From Arthrobacter sp. 24S4-2 (GTDB taxonomy: Bacteria > Actinomycetota > Actinomycetes > Actinomycetales > Micrococcaceae): 64,000 bases of DNA. Each line of letters begins with the position of its first letter. Positions within the stretch are counted from its first letter, which is position 1. Below, piece after piece: positions 54,187 through 62,599 of this stretch. The notes under the pieces were generated by a model that did not search any database, was not told the origin of the DNA, and worked only from the letters and a program-made list of their open reading frames with translations. Position numbers and translations under genes: made by a program. The stretch lies in NCBI RefSeq assembly GCF_005280255.1, contig NZ_CP040018.1, forward strand, positions 3,968,001-4,032,000, given 5' to 3'.

Positions 54187-55884
54187 ATGTCTGACACCAA
54201 CGCCATGAGTGACCTTGAAATCGCCCAAGCCGCCACGATGCGCCCCATCGGGGAGATCGCAACCGCGGCCGGGATCAACGCCGACGCCGTGGAACTCTAT
54301 GGCCCTTACAAGGCGAAGATCGACCCCGCCAGGCTCACAGTTCCGGCCGGCGCCCCGGAACGTCCGCCGGGGCGGGTGGTGCTCGTCTCAGCGATGTCCC
54401 CCACTCCGGCGGGCGAGGGCAAATCCACCACCACCGTGGGCCTCGCGGATTCCTTGGCCCGTGCGGGGCAGAAGGTGATGATCGCGCTGCGCGAGCCGTC
54501 CCTGGGGCCGGTCCTCGGCATGAAAGGCGGTGCTACCGGCGGGGGCTACTCCCAGGTGCTGCCCATGGAGGACATCAACCTGCACTTCACCGGCGACTTC
54601 CATGCCATCACTTCCGCGAACAACGCGCTGATGGCACTGGTGGACAACCATATTTTCCAGGGCAACGAACTCAACATCGACCCCCGCCGGATGACCTTCA
54701 AACGGGTCCTGGACGTGAACGACCGCTCGCTCCGCGAAGTGGTGATCGGCCTCGGCGGACCTGCCCAGGGCACCCCGCGGCAGGACAGTTTCGACATCAC
54801 CGCGGCGTCCGAGATCATGGCGGTCTTCTGCCTGGCCACGGACATTGCCGACCTCCGGGCACGGCTGGGCCGCATCACCTTCGGCTACACCTATGACCGT
54901 GAGCCCGTCACGGTGGCCGACCTGGGGGTCCAGGGTGCCCTGGCCATGCTGCTGAGGGATGCGATCAAGCCGAACCTGGTCCAGACCATCGCCGGCACTC
55001 CGGCGCTGGTGCACGGCGGGCCGTTCGCCAACATCGCCCACGGCTGCAATTCGCTGATCGCCACGCAGGCCGCCCGACGGTTGGCGGACATCGTGGTCAC
55101 CGAGGCCGGCTTCGGCGCGGACCTCGGGGCCGAAAAATTCATGGACATCAAGGCGCGCGTGGCTGACGTGGCGCCGTCCGCCGTCGTCCTCGTGGCAACC
55201 GTGCGGGCGCTGAAGATGCACGGCGGGGTGGCCAAGGACCGGCTGAAGGAGCCCAACGTGGAGGCTCTTGCAACTGGCGTGGCCAACCTCCGGCAGCACA
55301 TCCGCAACGTGGAGAAGTTCGGGATCACGCCCGTGGTGGCCATCAACAAGTTCGCCACGGATACGCCGGAGGAGCTGGACTGGCTAATGGAATGGTGCGC
55401 CGGCGAAGGCGTGCCGGCCGCCGTGGCCGATGTCTGGGGCCGCGGCGGGGGCGGCGACGGGGGCGACGAGCTCGCGGCCAAGGTCCTTGCCGCGCTCGAC
55501 GCCCCGCACACCTTCCGGCACCTGTATCCGCTGGAACTGTCTGTGGAGGACAAGATCCGCACCATCGTGCAGGAAATGTACGGGGCCGACGGCGTGGACT
55601 TCTCCGTGCCCGCCCTCAAACGCCTGGCCGACATCGAGAAGAACGGGTGGGCCGGACTGCCGGTGTGCATGGCCAAGACGCAGTATTCCTTCAGCGACGA
55701 CGCCACCAAACTGGGTGCGCCGAAAGGCTTCACGGTCCACGTGCGGGACCTCATTCCCAAGACCGGCGCAGGGTTCATCGTGGCGCTGACGGGCGCGGTG
55801 ATGACCATGCCGGGCCTGCCCAAGGTCCCGGCGGCCATGCGGATGGACGTGGACGACACCGGCAAGCCCCTGGGCCTCTTCTAG
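54187..55884 (+). CDS. fhs: Formate-tetrahydrofolate ligase
   Basis: This 565-residue enzyme makes 10-formyl-THF from formate, THF and ATP. The P-loop is TPAGEGKST (about residues 73-81). FhsF-type blocks FTGDFHAITSANNALMALVDNH, AFGATVEA-like KRVLDVNDRSLREVVIGLGG, and GGPFANIAHGCNSL are present, and it ends with TGAVMTMPGLPKVPAA. Length is normal. No folD or purU gene is adjacent. A tandem-repeat array starts at the base after its stop codon. Confidence 0.96.
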   Translation: MSDTNAMSDLEIAQAATMRPIGEIATAAGINADAVELYGPYKAKIDPARLTVPAGAPERPPGRVVLVSAMSPTPAGEGKSTTTVGLADSLARAGQKVMIALREPSLGPVLGMKGGATGGGYSQVLPMEDINLHFTGDFHAITSANNALMALVDNHIFQGNELNIDPRRMTFKRVLDVNDRSLREVVIGLGGPAQGTPRQDSFDITAASEIMAVFCLATDIADLRARLGRITFGYTYDREPVTVADLGVQGALAMLLRDAIKPNLVQTIAGTPALVHGGPFANIAHGCNSLIATQAARRLADIVVTEAGFGADLGAEKFMDIKARVADVAPSAVVLVATVRALKMHGGVAKDRLKEPNVEALATGVANLRQHIRNVEKFGITPVVAINKFATDTPEELDWLMEWCAGEGVPAAVADVWGRGGGGDGGDELAAKVLAALDAPHTFRHLYPLELSVEDKIRTIVQEMYGADGVDFSVPALKRLADIEKNGWAGLPVCMAKTQYSFSDDATKLGAPKGFTVHVRDLIPKTGAGFIVALTGAVMTMPGLPKVPAAMRMDVDDTGKPLGLF

Positions 55885-56006
55885 ACCCTCTCTCACTTCC
55901 TGCCGCCTTTCCCGGGACGCTCTATCACTTTCCGCCGCCTTTCCCGGGACCCTCTCTCACTTTCCGCCGCCTTTCCCGGGACCCTCTCTCACTTTCCGCC
56001 GCGTCC
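55885..56006 (-). repeat. 32-nt-period tandem repeat array A
   Basis: Three full 32-nt units start at 55885, 55917 and 55949, and a partial unit starts at 55981. Each reads cctctctcactttcc then gccgcctttcccggg with small variations. On the minus strand the core is AAGTGAGAGAG. The array starts directly after the fhs stop. Arrays B and C have the same period and a similar core. Confidence 0.9.
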
Positions 56007-56063
56007 CACGATGCCTGTGGATAACTTCTGCAGCATCGCCACGTTTCGGGCCACAATGCCAGC

Positions 56064-57023
56064 ATGCACATGCGCAACAATCTGCCCAAGCCGTTGGCAA
56101 CGGCACCGTTCACGTTGGATTCGGCGCGGGCCTCTGGTGTTTCCGCCAACAGGCTGCGGCGAAAAGACGTGGTCCATGTGGGTCGCGGACTCTACCGGCC
56201 GTCGGATTGGAGCTTTGAGCTGGAAGCCGCGGCTCGGGCGCTGTCTGCCGCATCACCCGGGGCCTGGATCTCACACGTCACTGCAGCACGCCTCAGGTGC
56301 CTACTGTTGCCGCCCTGGCTCGCGGACTCGACGGAGTTACATCTGAGCAAGCCCAGGTCGCTACCCTCTGCGCGCCGCAAGGGCATACTTGGCCACACGG
56401 TACTGACGCGGGAAGACGAGATTGAATCGGTCGACGGCATCCGCATCAGTACGCGATCGCGGACCTGGCTGGATTTGGCCAGGCGGCTGTCGGTGAGTGA
56501 TCTGGTGTGCATGGGCGACCAGATCATCCGCGTTCCGCGGATGGAATTCGAAGACCGCTCACTGCCGTTCGATACGTTGGACGGGCTCCGCACCTTGGTC
56601 GGCCGCCATCCAAACCTGCAGGGCGTTGTCCGCGCCAGGCAAGCTCTGGACCTGATGCGGGTCGGCGCCGACTCCGCGCCCGAATCCCTGCTCCGCCTGG
56701 CAATGGCCGACGCCGGCCTGCCCGAACCTGACCTCCAACTGGCATTACGGGACGGTGATCCCAAATCCCCGACTGCCGATCTCGGTTACCGTCACCGGCG
56801 GATCGCCATCCAGTACGACGGCGGACATCACCTTGTTGACGCCCAGGCCCTTAGTGATCGACGGCGTGACAAGGCTTTCGAATCGGCTGGCTGGACTGTC
56901 CTGATAGTTCGCAAGGAGGATCTTGCCGATGGATTCCAACGGACCACAGGGAAGATCAAGCGGACACTGCGCACCGCTTGGCTAGATCATCCCTGCGCGT
57001 CAGGCTTTGCCGACGCCGGGTAG
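56064..57023 (+). CDS. AbiEi-like winged-helix protein with a DUF559/PD-(D/E)XK-like nuclease domain
   Basis: This is a 319-residue protein. The N-terminus (LDSARASGVSANRLRRKDVVHVGRGLYRP) matches the winged-helix region of AbiEi-type antitoxin relatives. The C-terminus is a DUF559-like, Vsr-related PD-(D/E)XK domain: PESLLRLAMADAGLPEPDLQ, TADLGYRHRRIAIQYDGGHH and DRRRDKAFESAGWTVLIVRKEDL. Visible site residues are E207, D239, Q250 and D252, with Gln at a place where Glu is common. It may cleave DNA, but this is not shown. No adjacent toxin gene is seen. Arrays A and B with their cores facing opposite ways flank it. Confidence 0.65.
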   Translation: MHMRNNLPKPLATAPFTLDSARASGVSANRLRRKDVVHVGRGLYRPSDWSFELEAAARALSAASPGAWISHVTAARLRCLLLPPWLADSTELHLSKPRSLPSARRKGILGHTVLTREDEIESVDGIRISTRSRTWLDLARRLSVSDLVCMGDQIIRVPRMEFEDRSLPFDTLDGLRTLVGRHPNLQGVVRARQALDLMRVGADSAPESLLRLAMADAGLPEPDLQLALRDGDPKSPTADLGYRHRRIAIQYDGGHHLVDAQALSDRRRDKAFESAGWTVLIVRKEDLADGFQRTTGKIKRTLRTAWLDHPCASGFADAG

Positions 57024-57048
57024 AGAGGGCTATCTCCAAACATGCAGG

Positions 57049-57130
57049 AAGCGAGAGAGGATCGCGCCGAAACCGACCAAAAGTGAGCGAGGATCGGGCC
57101 TAGACCTGCAGGAAGTGAGAGAGCGTCCGA
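57049..57130 (+). repeat. 32-nt-period tandem repeat array B
   Basis: Cores aagcgagagag (57049), aagtgagcgag (57081) and aagtgagagag (57113) are spaced exactly 32 nt apart on the plus strand, with spacers that only partly match one another. The third copy overlaps the 3' end of the DUF2306 gene. Confidence 0.85.
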
Positions 57131-57612
57131 TCCTTCGAATCGCTCGACGGGCCACCCCTGCGGCCGCCGCGCTTGAGCGAAACGAACACCACCGCCACGC
57201 TCAGCACCACCAGCCCGGCAACGTAGGCCGCGGTGGCAGGGTCCTCGGCGAGAAGCTGCGGAATGGCCCGGCCCGGCACTGTGGCGGCAAAGATGAACGC
57301 CACGGCAATGCCGATGTAGCTGCCAATCATGTTCCCCAGGTGCGACCGGATGTTGCGTCGGATGGCGCTGACCAGCCCCAGAGTCACCGTCACGATGGTG
57401 AACGCAGACAGCCCGTGCAGCCAGGTGAAATGCCCGGCCGTCACGATCCAGAAACTGCTGAAGCAGACGTAGTACATGGCCGCCACCCACAGATATCCCA
57501 TGGTGCGGTGGATGCGGTCACGGCGTCGGCGAAGAATTTGGAAGGGGCCAATCGTGAGGACAAACAGCGCGGCGATCACGTGACTGACAAGCAGTACATT
57601 CCAGTGGTCCAT
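57100..57612 (-). CDS. DUF2306-type integral membrane protein
   Basis: This 170-residue protein has about five membrane helices (VSHVIAALFVLTIGPFQIL, TMGYLWVAAMYYVCFSSFWIV, GLSAFTIVTVTLGLVSAIRR, GSYIGIAVAFIFAATVPG, YVAGLVVLSVAVVFVSL). The pattern with RIHRTMGYLW and HGLSAFT fits DUF2306. Its function is unknown. The last dozen residues (SKDRTLSHFLQV) and its stop are encoded by repeat array B. It is divergent from the MerR regulator, whose binding sites probably lie between them, so it is a likely target of that regulator. Confidence 0.8.
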   Translation of the reverse strand: MDHWNVLLVSHVIAALFVLTIGPFQILRRRRDRIHRTMGYLWVAAMYYVCFSSFWIVTAGHFTWLHGLSAFTIVTVTLGLVSAIRRNIRSHLGNMIGSYIGIAVAFIFAATVPGRAIPQLLAEDPATAAYVAGLVVLSVAVVFVSLKRGGRRGGPSSDSKDRTLSHFLQV

Positions 57613-57620
57613 ACCCTTAA

Positions 57621-57682
57621 GATAGAGTCACTATCCAATGCGTGTACATCAGGATAGTTGGCCCCGGGTCCGCTATCCAATG
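57621..57682. promoter_or_regulatory. Candidate MerR operator region
   Basis: The divergent region holds GATAG-N5-CTATC (57621-57635) and GGATAG-N15-CTATCC (57652-57678). A perfect 10-bp direct repeat ctatccaatg starts at 57631 and 57673, exactly four helical turns apart. No -10/-35 pair could be fixed with confidence. Confidence 0.5.
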
Positions 57683-57712
57683 GATCCGCGGCCGGCAGGA
57701 AGGAAAGCGGGC

Positions 57713-58336
57713 ATGCAGCTCAAGGAGCTGAGCGGGCAGTCGGGAGTTGCGGCGGCCAGCATCAAGTACTACCTGCGCGAGGGCCTGGTGCCGCCGGGCG
57801 AGACAGTCAACGCAACCCGCGCTGAATATTCGGCCAGGCATGTCGAGCGCCTCGGTTTGATCCAGGCGCTCCGCCGCATCGTCGGACTGAACATCGAGCA
57901 GATCCGGGGCCTTCTTAAAATAGCCGACGACGGCGCCCCGCGACTTGCGCTCTTAGCGGCGGTTCAGCGCGTGGTGCTGAATCTGGACACATCCGCCGGC
58001 GGTAGCGGCGACGTCCCCACCCCGGCGGCCGACGCCGTCGTACGCCTCAGAAGCTGGCCCGATTACCCAAGCGACGCCCGGAACGCTCTGAACGTCCATC
58101 TGGGACTGATGGACGGCCTGCATATCCCCGTGTCCCGCGAACTCCTGGACACCTACAGCAAGGCAATGGACGATGTCGCCGGGCTCGACATTGCGGCCAC
58201 GACTGCCCCTGACAGCGTTGACCAGCTTATTCTTACGGCCGCCGTCGGCATGCACATGCACAGCCAACTGCTGCTGAAGCTCCTCGCCCTTGCCCAGGCC
58301 AGCCATGCCATCCGGCGCTACGACCAGGATCTTTAA
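57713..58336 (+). CDS. MerR-family transcriptional regulator
   Basis: ATG 57713 follows a GGAAGGAAAG ribosome-binding site, giving 207 residues; upstream in-frame starts lack one. The N-terminal winged helix reads LKELSGQSGVAAASIKYYLREGLVPPGETVNATRAEYSARHVERLGLIQALRRI, the standard MerR DNA-binding domain. The remaining part is helical, without cysteine or TipA-type drug-binding features. The effector is unknown. It is divergent from the DUF2306 gene, which it probably controls. Array C begins 14 bp after its stop. Confidence 0.88.
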   Translation: MQLKELSGQSGVAAASIKYYLREGLVPPGETVNATRAEYSARHVERLGLIQALRRIVGLNIEQIRGLLKIADDGAPRLALLAAVQRVVLNLDTSAGGSGDVPTPAADAVVRLRSWPDYPSDARNALNVHLGLMDGLHIPVSRELLDTYSKAMDDVAGLDIAATTAPDSVDQLILTAAVGMHMHSQLLLKLLALAQASHAIRRYDQDL

Positions 58337-58350
58337 AGCACAACGCTCCC

Positions 58351-58436
58351 CCACCAAAAGTGAGAGAGCGTCGCGCCAAAACCCACCAAAAGTGAGAGAG
58401 CGTCGCGCCAAAACCCACCAAAAGTGAGAGAGCGCC
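58351..58436 (+). repeat. 32-nt-period tandem repeat array C
   Basis: Two identical 32-nt units start at 58351 and 58383 and a partial third at 58415. Each begins ccaccaaaagtgagagag. The array lies between the stops of the convergent MerR and ino1 genes. Confidence 0.92.
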
Positions 58437-58456
58437 GCGGGCGGAGGACCGAGTGC

Positions 58457-59542
58457 TTAGCGCTCCAGGTCTCCGCGGATGAAGGCCTCAACCTTTTCAC
58501 GGGCGAGGTCGTCGTTGAACTGCTCGGGCGGGGACTTCATGAAGTAGCTGGAAGCCGAGAGCAGCGGGCCGCCGATACCGCGGTCCAGGCCGATCTTGGC
58601 CGCGCGGATGGCGTCGATGATCACGCCGGCGGAGTTGGGTGAGTCCCAGACCTCCAGTTTGTATTCGAGCGAGACCGGGGCGTCGCCGAAGTTGCGGCCT
58701 TCGAGGCGGACGAAGGCCCACTTGCGGTCGTCGAGCCACTGGACGTAGTCCGACGGGCCGATGTGGACGTCCTTGGCGGCCAGCTCGGCCTCGACGTTGG
58801 AGGTGACGGCCTGGGTCTTGGAGATCTTCTTGGACTCGAGCCGGTCGCGCTCCAGCATGTTCTTGAAGTCCATGTTGCCGCCGACGTTCAGCTGGTACGT
58901 GCGGTCCAGCGTGACGCCGCGGTCTTCGAAGAGCTTGGCCATGACACGGTGCGTGATGGTGGCACCGATCTGGCTCTTGATGTCGTCGCCCACGATCGGC
59001 ACGCCCGCGGCAGTGAACTTGTCCGCCCAGGCCTTGGTGCCGGCGATGAACACCGGCAGGGCGTTGACGAAGGCTACGCCGGCGTCGATTGCGGCCTGGG
59101 CGTAGAACTCGGCGGCTTTCTGCGACCCAACGGGCAGGTAGCAGACCATGACGTCGACTTTGGCGTCCTTGAGGGCCTGGACTACGTCGACAGGTTCTGC
59201 CGGGGACTGCTCGATGGTCTCGAGGTAGTACTTGCCGAGGCCGTCCAGCGTGTGGCCGCGCAGGACCGTCACGCCAGTGGGCGGAACATCGGCGATCTTG
59301 ATGGTGTTGTTTTCGCTGGCCAGGATGGCGTCGGCCAGGTCAACGCCGACCTTCTTGCCGTCCACATCGAAGGCTGCAACGAATTCAACGTCGTTGACGT
59401 GGTACTTGCCGAACTCCACGTGCATCAGACCGGGAATCGTGGCCTGGGGGTCGGCATCCCGGTAGTAATGGACACCCTGGACCAGGGACGCGGCGCAGTT
59501 ACCTACACCGACAATGGCAACACGAATCGGATTTGAAGACAC
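58457..59542 (-). CDS. ino1: Inositol-3-phosphate synthase
   Basis: This 361-residue enzyme isomerises glucose-6-phosphate to inositol-3-phosphate with NAD+. The N-terminal NAD-binding motif is VAIVGVGNCAASLVQG. The family's VMVCYLPVGSQKAAEFYAQAAIDAGVAFVNALPVFIAG and DDIKSQIGATITHRVMA segments are present, followed by the ALDRTYQLNVGGNMDF-type segment. It supplies inositol phosphate to MshA and to phosphatidylinositol synthesis. Length is as in the actinobacterial type (about 360), shorter than the eukaryotic one. Confidence 0.96.
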   Translation of the reverse strand: MSSNPIRVAIVGVGNCAASLVQGVHYYRDADPQATIPGLMHVEFGKYHVNDVEFVAAFDVDGKKVGVDLADAILASENNTIKIADVPPTGVTVLRGHTLDGLGKYYLETIEQSPAEPVDVVQALKDAKVDVMVCYLPVGSQKAAEFYAQAAIDAGVAFVNALPVFIAGTKAWADKFTAAGVPIVGDDIKSQIGATITHRVMAKLFEDRGVTLDRTYQLNVGGNMDFKNMLERDRLESKKISKTQAVTSNVEAELAAKDVHIGPSDYVQWLDDRKWAFVRLEGRNFGDAPVSLEYKLEVWDSPNSAGVIIDAIRAAKIGLDRGIGGPLLSASSYFMKSPPEQFNDDLAREKVEAFIRGDLER

Positions 59543-59653
59543 GGAACTCCTTTGAGAACAACTTCAGGTGCCCGGCGCGGCCGCACTCTGGTGCACGGCG
59601 GCGGCTGATGGGCACGGCACCATTGGGCGCCCTTTGCATTCTAACCAACACCG

Positions 59654-59681
59654 CCGGGGCCGGAGTTGTTCCCGGCCCCGG
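59654..59681 (-). terminator. Hairpin after the aldo/keto reductase gene
   Basis: Ten-base arms CCGGGGCCGG and CCGGCCCCGG (59654-59663 and 59672-59681) flank an eight-base loop 22 bases past the stop. No T run follows on the minus strand. Confidence 0.5.
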
Positions 59682-59703
59682 TTATTTGTTAGGGACAGTT
59701 CTG

Positions 59704-60762
59704 TTACGCGTTCGCTGGGTTCTGTGCCCAGAGGTTGATATCGGATTCGACGGCGAACTCGTCGATCGCCGTCAGCTCCTCCTGCGTGAACTCCAGGTTG
59801 TTGATGGCGGACAGGGTGTCCTCCAGCTGCCTGACGCTGGATGCCCCCACGAGTGCGGACGTGACGGATGTTCCCCTGGGCTGGTCGCGGAGGATCCAGG
59901 CGATGGCCATCTGCGCCAGCGACTGCCCGCGGCCGGCGGCGATCCTGTTGAGTCCGCGGACCCGGTCCAGCTTCTCCTCGGTCAGCGCCGACTCGGACAG
60001 GAACCGCTCCTTTGCCGCGCGTGAATCGGCCGGGACGCCGTTCAGGTAGCGGTCGGTCAGCATGCCCTGGGCCAGCGGGGAGAACGCGATGGAGCCGGCG
60101 CCAACTTCTTCGAGTGCCTCGTAGAGGTTGGGCGTCCCGTTCTCCGTCCAGCGGTTCAGCATGGAGTAGCTGGGCTGGTGGATGAGCAGCGGGGTGCCGA
60201 GCTCCTTCAGGATCCGGGCAGCCTCGAGGGTCTGCTCCGGCGTGTAGGAGGAGATGCCGGCGTAGAGGGCCTTGCCGGAGCGCACGGCGTAGTCCAGCGC
60301 CCCCATGGTTTCCTCCATGGGCGTTTCCGGATCCGGGCGGTGGCTGTAGAAGATGTCCACGTAGTCCAGGCCCATGCGCTGCAGTGACTGGTCCAGGCTG
60401 GAGATCAGGTACTTGCGGGAGCCCCACTCGCCGTACGGGCCGGGCCACATGTAATAGCCGGCCTTCGTGGAGATGACCAGCTCGTCGCGGTACGGCTTGA
60501 AATCGTCCTGCAGGTGGCGGCCGAAGTTGGTTTCGGCGGATCCGTCCGGCGGCCCGTAGTTGTTGGCGAGGTCAAAGTGGTTGACGCCGAGGTCGAAGGC
60601 GCGGCGGAGGATGGCACGCTGCTCATCGAAGCGCTTGTCGTCGCCGAAGTTGTGCCAGAGGCCGAGGGAGACGGCGGGGAGTTTGAGGCCGCTGCGTCCG
60701 ACGCGGCGGTAGGGCATGGATTCATAGCGGTTGTCCGCTGCCGAATAAGTCATACGATCCAT
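59704..60762 (-). CDS. Aldo/keto reductase (YghZ-like)
   Basis: ATG 60762 gives 352 residues; MTYSAADN at 60753 is an alternative. The sequence RRVGRSGLKLPAVSLGLWHNFGDD and FDLANNYGPPDGSAETNFG fits YghZ-type NADPH-dependent reductases, with the catalytic Tyr in the NNYGPP segment and Lys in STKAGYYMWPGPYGEWGSRKYL. YghZ reduces L-glyceraldehyde-3-phosphate and methylglyoxal. No neighbouring pathway gene clarifies its role here; treZ lies upstream, about 90 bp away on the same strand, past a terminator-like hairpin. Confidence 0.88.
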   Translation of the reverse strand: MDRMTYSAADNRYESMPYRRVGRSGLKLPAVSLGLWHNFGDDKRFDEQRAILRRAFDLGVNHFDLANNYGPPDGSAETNFGRHLQDDFKPYRDELVISTKAGYYMWPGPYGEWGSRKYLISSLDQSLQRMGLDYVDIFYSHRPDPETPMEETMGALDYAVRSGKALYAGISSYTPEQTLEAARILKELGTPLLIHQPSYSMLNRWTENGTPNLYEALEEVGAGSIAFSPLAQGMLTDRYLNGVPADSRAAKERFLSESALTEEKLDRVRGLNRIAAGRGQSLAQMAIAWILRDQPRGTSVTSALVGASSVRQLEDTLSAINNLEFTQEELTAIDEFAVESDINLWAQNPANA

Positions 60763-60806
60763 CCTGCCAGTTGTGACGCACGCTACAGCCAACAAGACCG
60801 TTGTTA

Positions 60807-60837
60807 CGCCGCGGGCTGACACAAACAGCCCGCGGCG
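60807..60837 (-). terminator. Hairpin after treZ
   Basis: Perfect 12-base arms CGCCGCGGGCTG and CAGCCCGCGGCG (60807-60818 and 60826-60837) with a seven-base loop lie 14 bases past the treZ stop. No T run follows on the minus strand. Confidence 0.65.
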
Positions 60838-60850
60838 CCGCAACAGGGGG

Positions 60851-62599
60851 CTAAGCCTTCAAGATGGCCGCGCTCCAGGGCGCCAGCACCAGGGAGGCAC
60901 CATCCGGCCCCGTTGCCCCGTCGGTGGCGAGCAGCAGCGAGCCGCCGGCGTCGTCAAGCTTGACCGCATGCTCCGAAAAGTTGAGCGCCACGGCAACATC
61001 GCCCCGCCGGAAGCGCAGCCAGCCGTCCTCTTCGCTGAAGTCCACCGAAGTGTCCGTGAACCCCAGTCCGGCGAGTTCGGGCGTGGAACGCCGCAGCGCC
61101 GTCAGCGCACGGTACAGCTCCAGGAGGCGGGCGTGGTCACCTTCCAGGGCCTCGGCCCAGTTCAGTTTTGAACGGCGAAAGGTTTCCGGGTCCTGGGGAT
61201 CAGGCACGACGGCGGGATCCCACCCCATGCGCTCGAACTCCTTGATCCGGCCTTCCGCCGTCGCCTTGCCCAGTTCCGGCTCCGGGTGGGAGGTGAAGAA
61301 CTGCCAGGGCGTGGTGGCGCCGTATTCCTCACCCATGAAGAGCATGGCGGTGAACGGGGACGTCAGCGTGAGGACGGCGGCCACGGCCAGCTGGCCGTAG
61401 GACAGCGACTGGGACAGCCGGTCCCCGGTGGCGCGGTTGCCGATCTGGTCGTGGTTCTGGCTGCACACCACCAGCGCCGCGGGGTGCACCAGCCCGGTGT
61501 TGATGGGCCGTCCATGGTGCCGGCCGCGGAAGCTGGAGTAGCTGCCGTCGTGGAAGAAGCCGTCGCGCAGGACCTTGGCCAGGGCGCCCAGCGAATCGAA
61601 GTCACTGTAGTAGCCCTCGGTCTCGCCGCTGATGTTCACGTGGACCGCGTGGTGGAAGTCATCGCTCCACTGCCCTTGAAGGCCGTACCCGTTGACATCC
61701 CGCGGGTACAGCAGCCGGGGGTTGTTGAGGTCGGACTCGGCGATCAGGGTGATTGGCCGGCCGCTCTCCGCCGAGATGGCGTCTCCCAGTGCACCGAACT
61801 CCTCCAGGAGGTGGACCGCGCGCTCGTCCTTGAAGGCGTGCACGGCGTCGATCCGCAGCCCGTCCACGTGATAGTCCCGGAGCCACATGGCGGCGTTATC
61901 CAGGATGTAGCGGCGGACCTCGTCGGACCCGCCCCCGTCCAGGTTCACCGAGTCGCCCCAGGTGTTGCCCGCACCCGACTTCAGGTAGGGCCCGAACCGG
62001 GGCAGATAGTTACCGCTGGGACCAAGGTGGTTGTACACCACGTCCTGGATGACGCCCAGGCCGGCGGCGTGCGCGGCGTCCACGAAGCGCTGGTAGGCGG
62101 CAGGTCCGCCGTAGCCCTCATGGACGGTGTACCAGAGGACGCCGTCGTAGCCCCAGTTGTGGGTGCCGTTGAAGCCGTTGACCGGCAGGAGTTCCACAAA
62201 GTCGACGGCCAGCTCTTTGAGGTAGCCCAGCTTTCCGGCCGCGGCCTCCAGGGTGCCCTCCGGGGTGAACGTGCCGATGTGCAGTTCGTAGATGACGGCG
62301 CCCTGCAGTTCCCGGCCCGGCCAGTTCCCGTCCGCCCACTCATGGGCCGACGGGTCGAAAGTGCGGGACAGGGAATGGACGCCCGAGGGCTGCCGCCGGG
62401 ACCGGGGATCCGGCAGCGGAGTGGTGTCGGTCCCCGGCAGGTAGCCGTAGTCAACCTCGCCGTCGGAGGGGGCGGCCGGGGCCGTCCACCAGCCCTGGCC
62501 GCGTTGGCTCATCGGGTATTCCGTGCCGTCCGCGACCAGGGTGATGGCGCTGACGTCGGGGGCCCAGATATCGAAGCGTTCGCTTGCGGGAGTGGTCAT
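60851..62599 (-). CDS. treZ: Malto-oligosyltrehalose trehalohydrolase
   Basis: This 582-residue GH13 enzyme releases trehalose from maltooligosyltrehalose. The N-terminal domain begins FDIWAPDVSAITLVADG. The catalytic barrel has VIYELHIGTFTPEGTLEAAAGKLGYL, the nucleophile aspartate in YHVDGLRIDAVHAF, the acid/base region in LIAESDLNNPRLL, and the transition-state aspartate in QNHDQIGNR. It is coupled to treY by a four-base overlap (ATGA). This TreYZ route makes trehalose from glycogen, a compatible solute in dry or salty habitats. Confidence 0.95.
   Translation of the reverse strand: MTTPASERFDIWAPDVSAITLVADGTEYPMSQRGQGWWTAPAAPSDGEVDYGYLPGTDTTPLPDPRSRRQPSGVHSLSRTFDPSAHEWADGNWPGRELQGAVIYELHIGTFTPEGTLEAAAGKLGYLKELAVDFVELLPVNGFNGTHNWGYDGVLWYTVHEGYGGPAAYQRFVDAAHAAGLGVIQDVVYNHLGPSGNYLPRFGPYLKSGAGNTWGDSVNLDGGGSDEVRRYILDNAAMWLRDYHVDGLRIDAVHAFKDERAVHLLEEFGALGDAISAESGRPITLIAESDLNNPRLLYPRDVNGYGLQGQWSDDFHHAVHVNISGETEGYYSDFDSLGALAKVLRDGFFHDGSYSSFRGRHHGRPINTGLVHPAALVVCSQNHDQIGNRATGDRLSQSLSYGQLAVAAVLTLTSPFTAMLFMGEEYGATTPWQFFTSHPEPELGKATAEGRIKEFERMGWDPAVVPDPQDPETFRRSKLNWAEALEGDHARLLELYRALTALRRSTPELAGLGFTDTSVDFSEEDGWLRFRRGDVAVALNFSEHAVKLDDAGGSLLLATDGATGPDGASLVLAPWSAAILKA

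Noticed and set aside
52820..54262. 480-codon open frame on the minus strand
   Set aside because: Antisense to mshA.
55885..58436. CRISPR array
   Set aside because: The repeats are adjacent tandem units without unique spacers of regular length, and there are no cas genes nearby.
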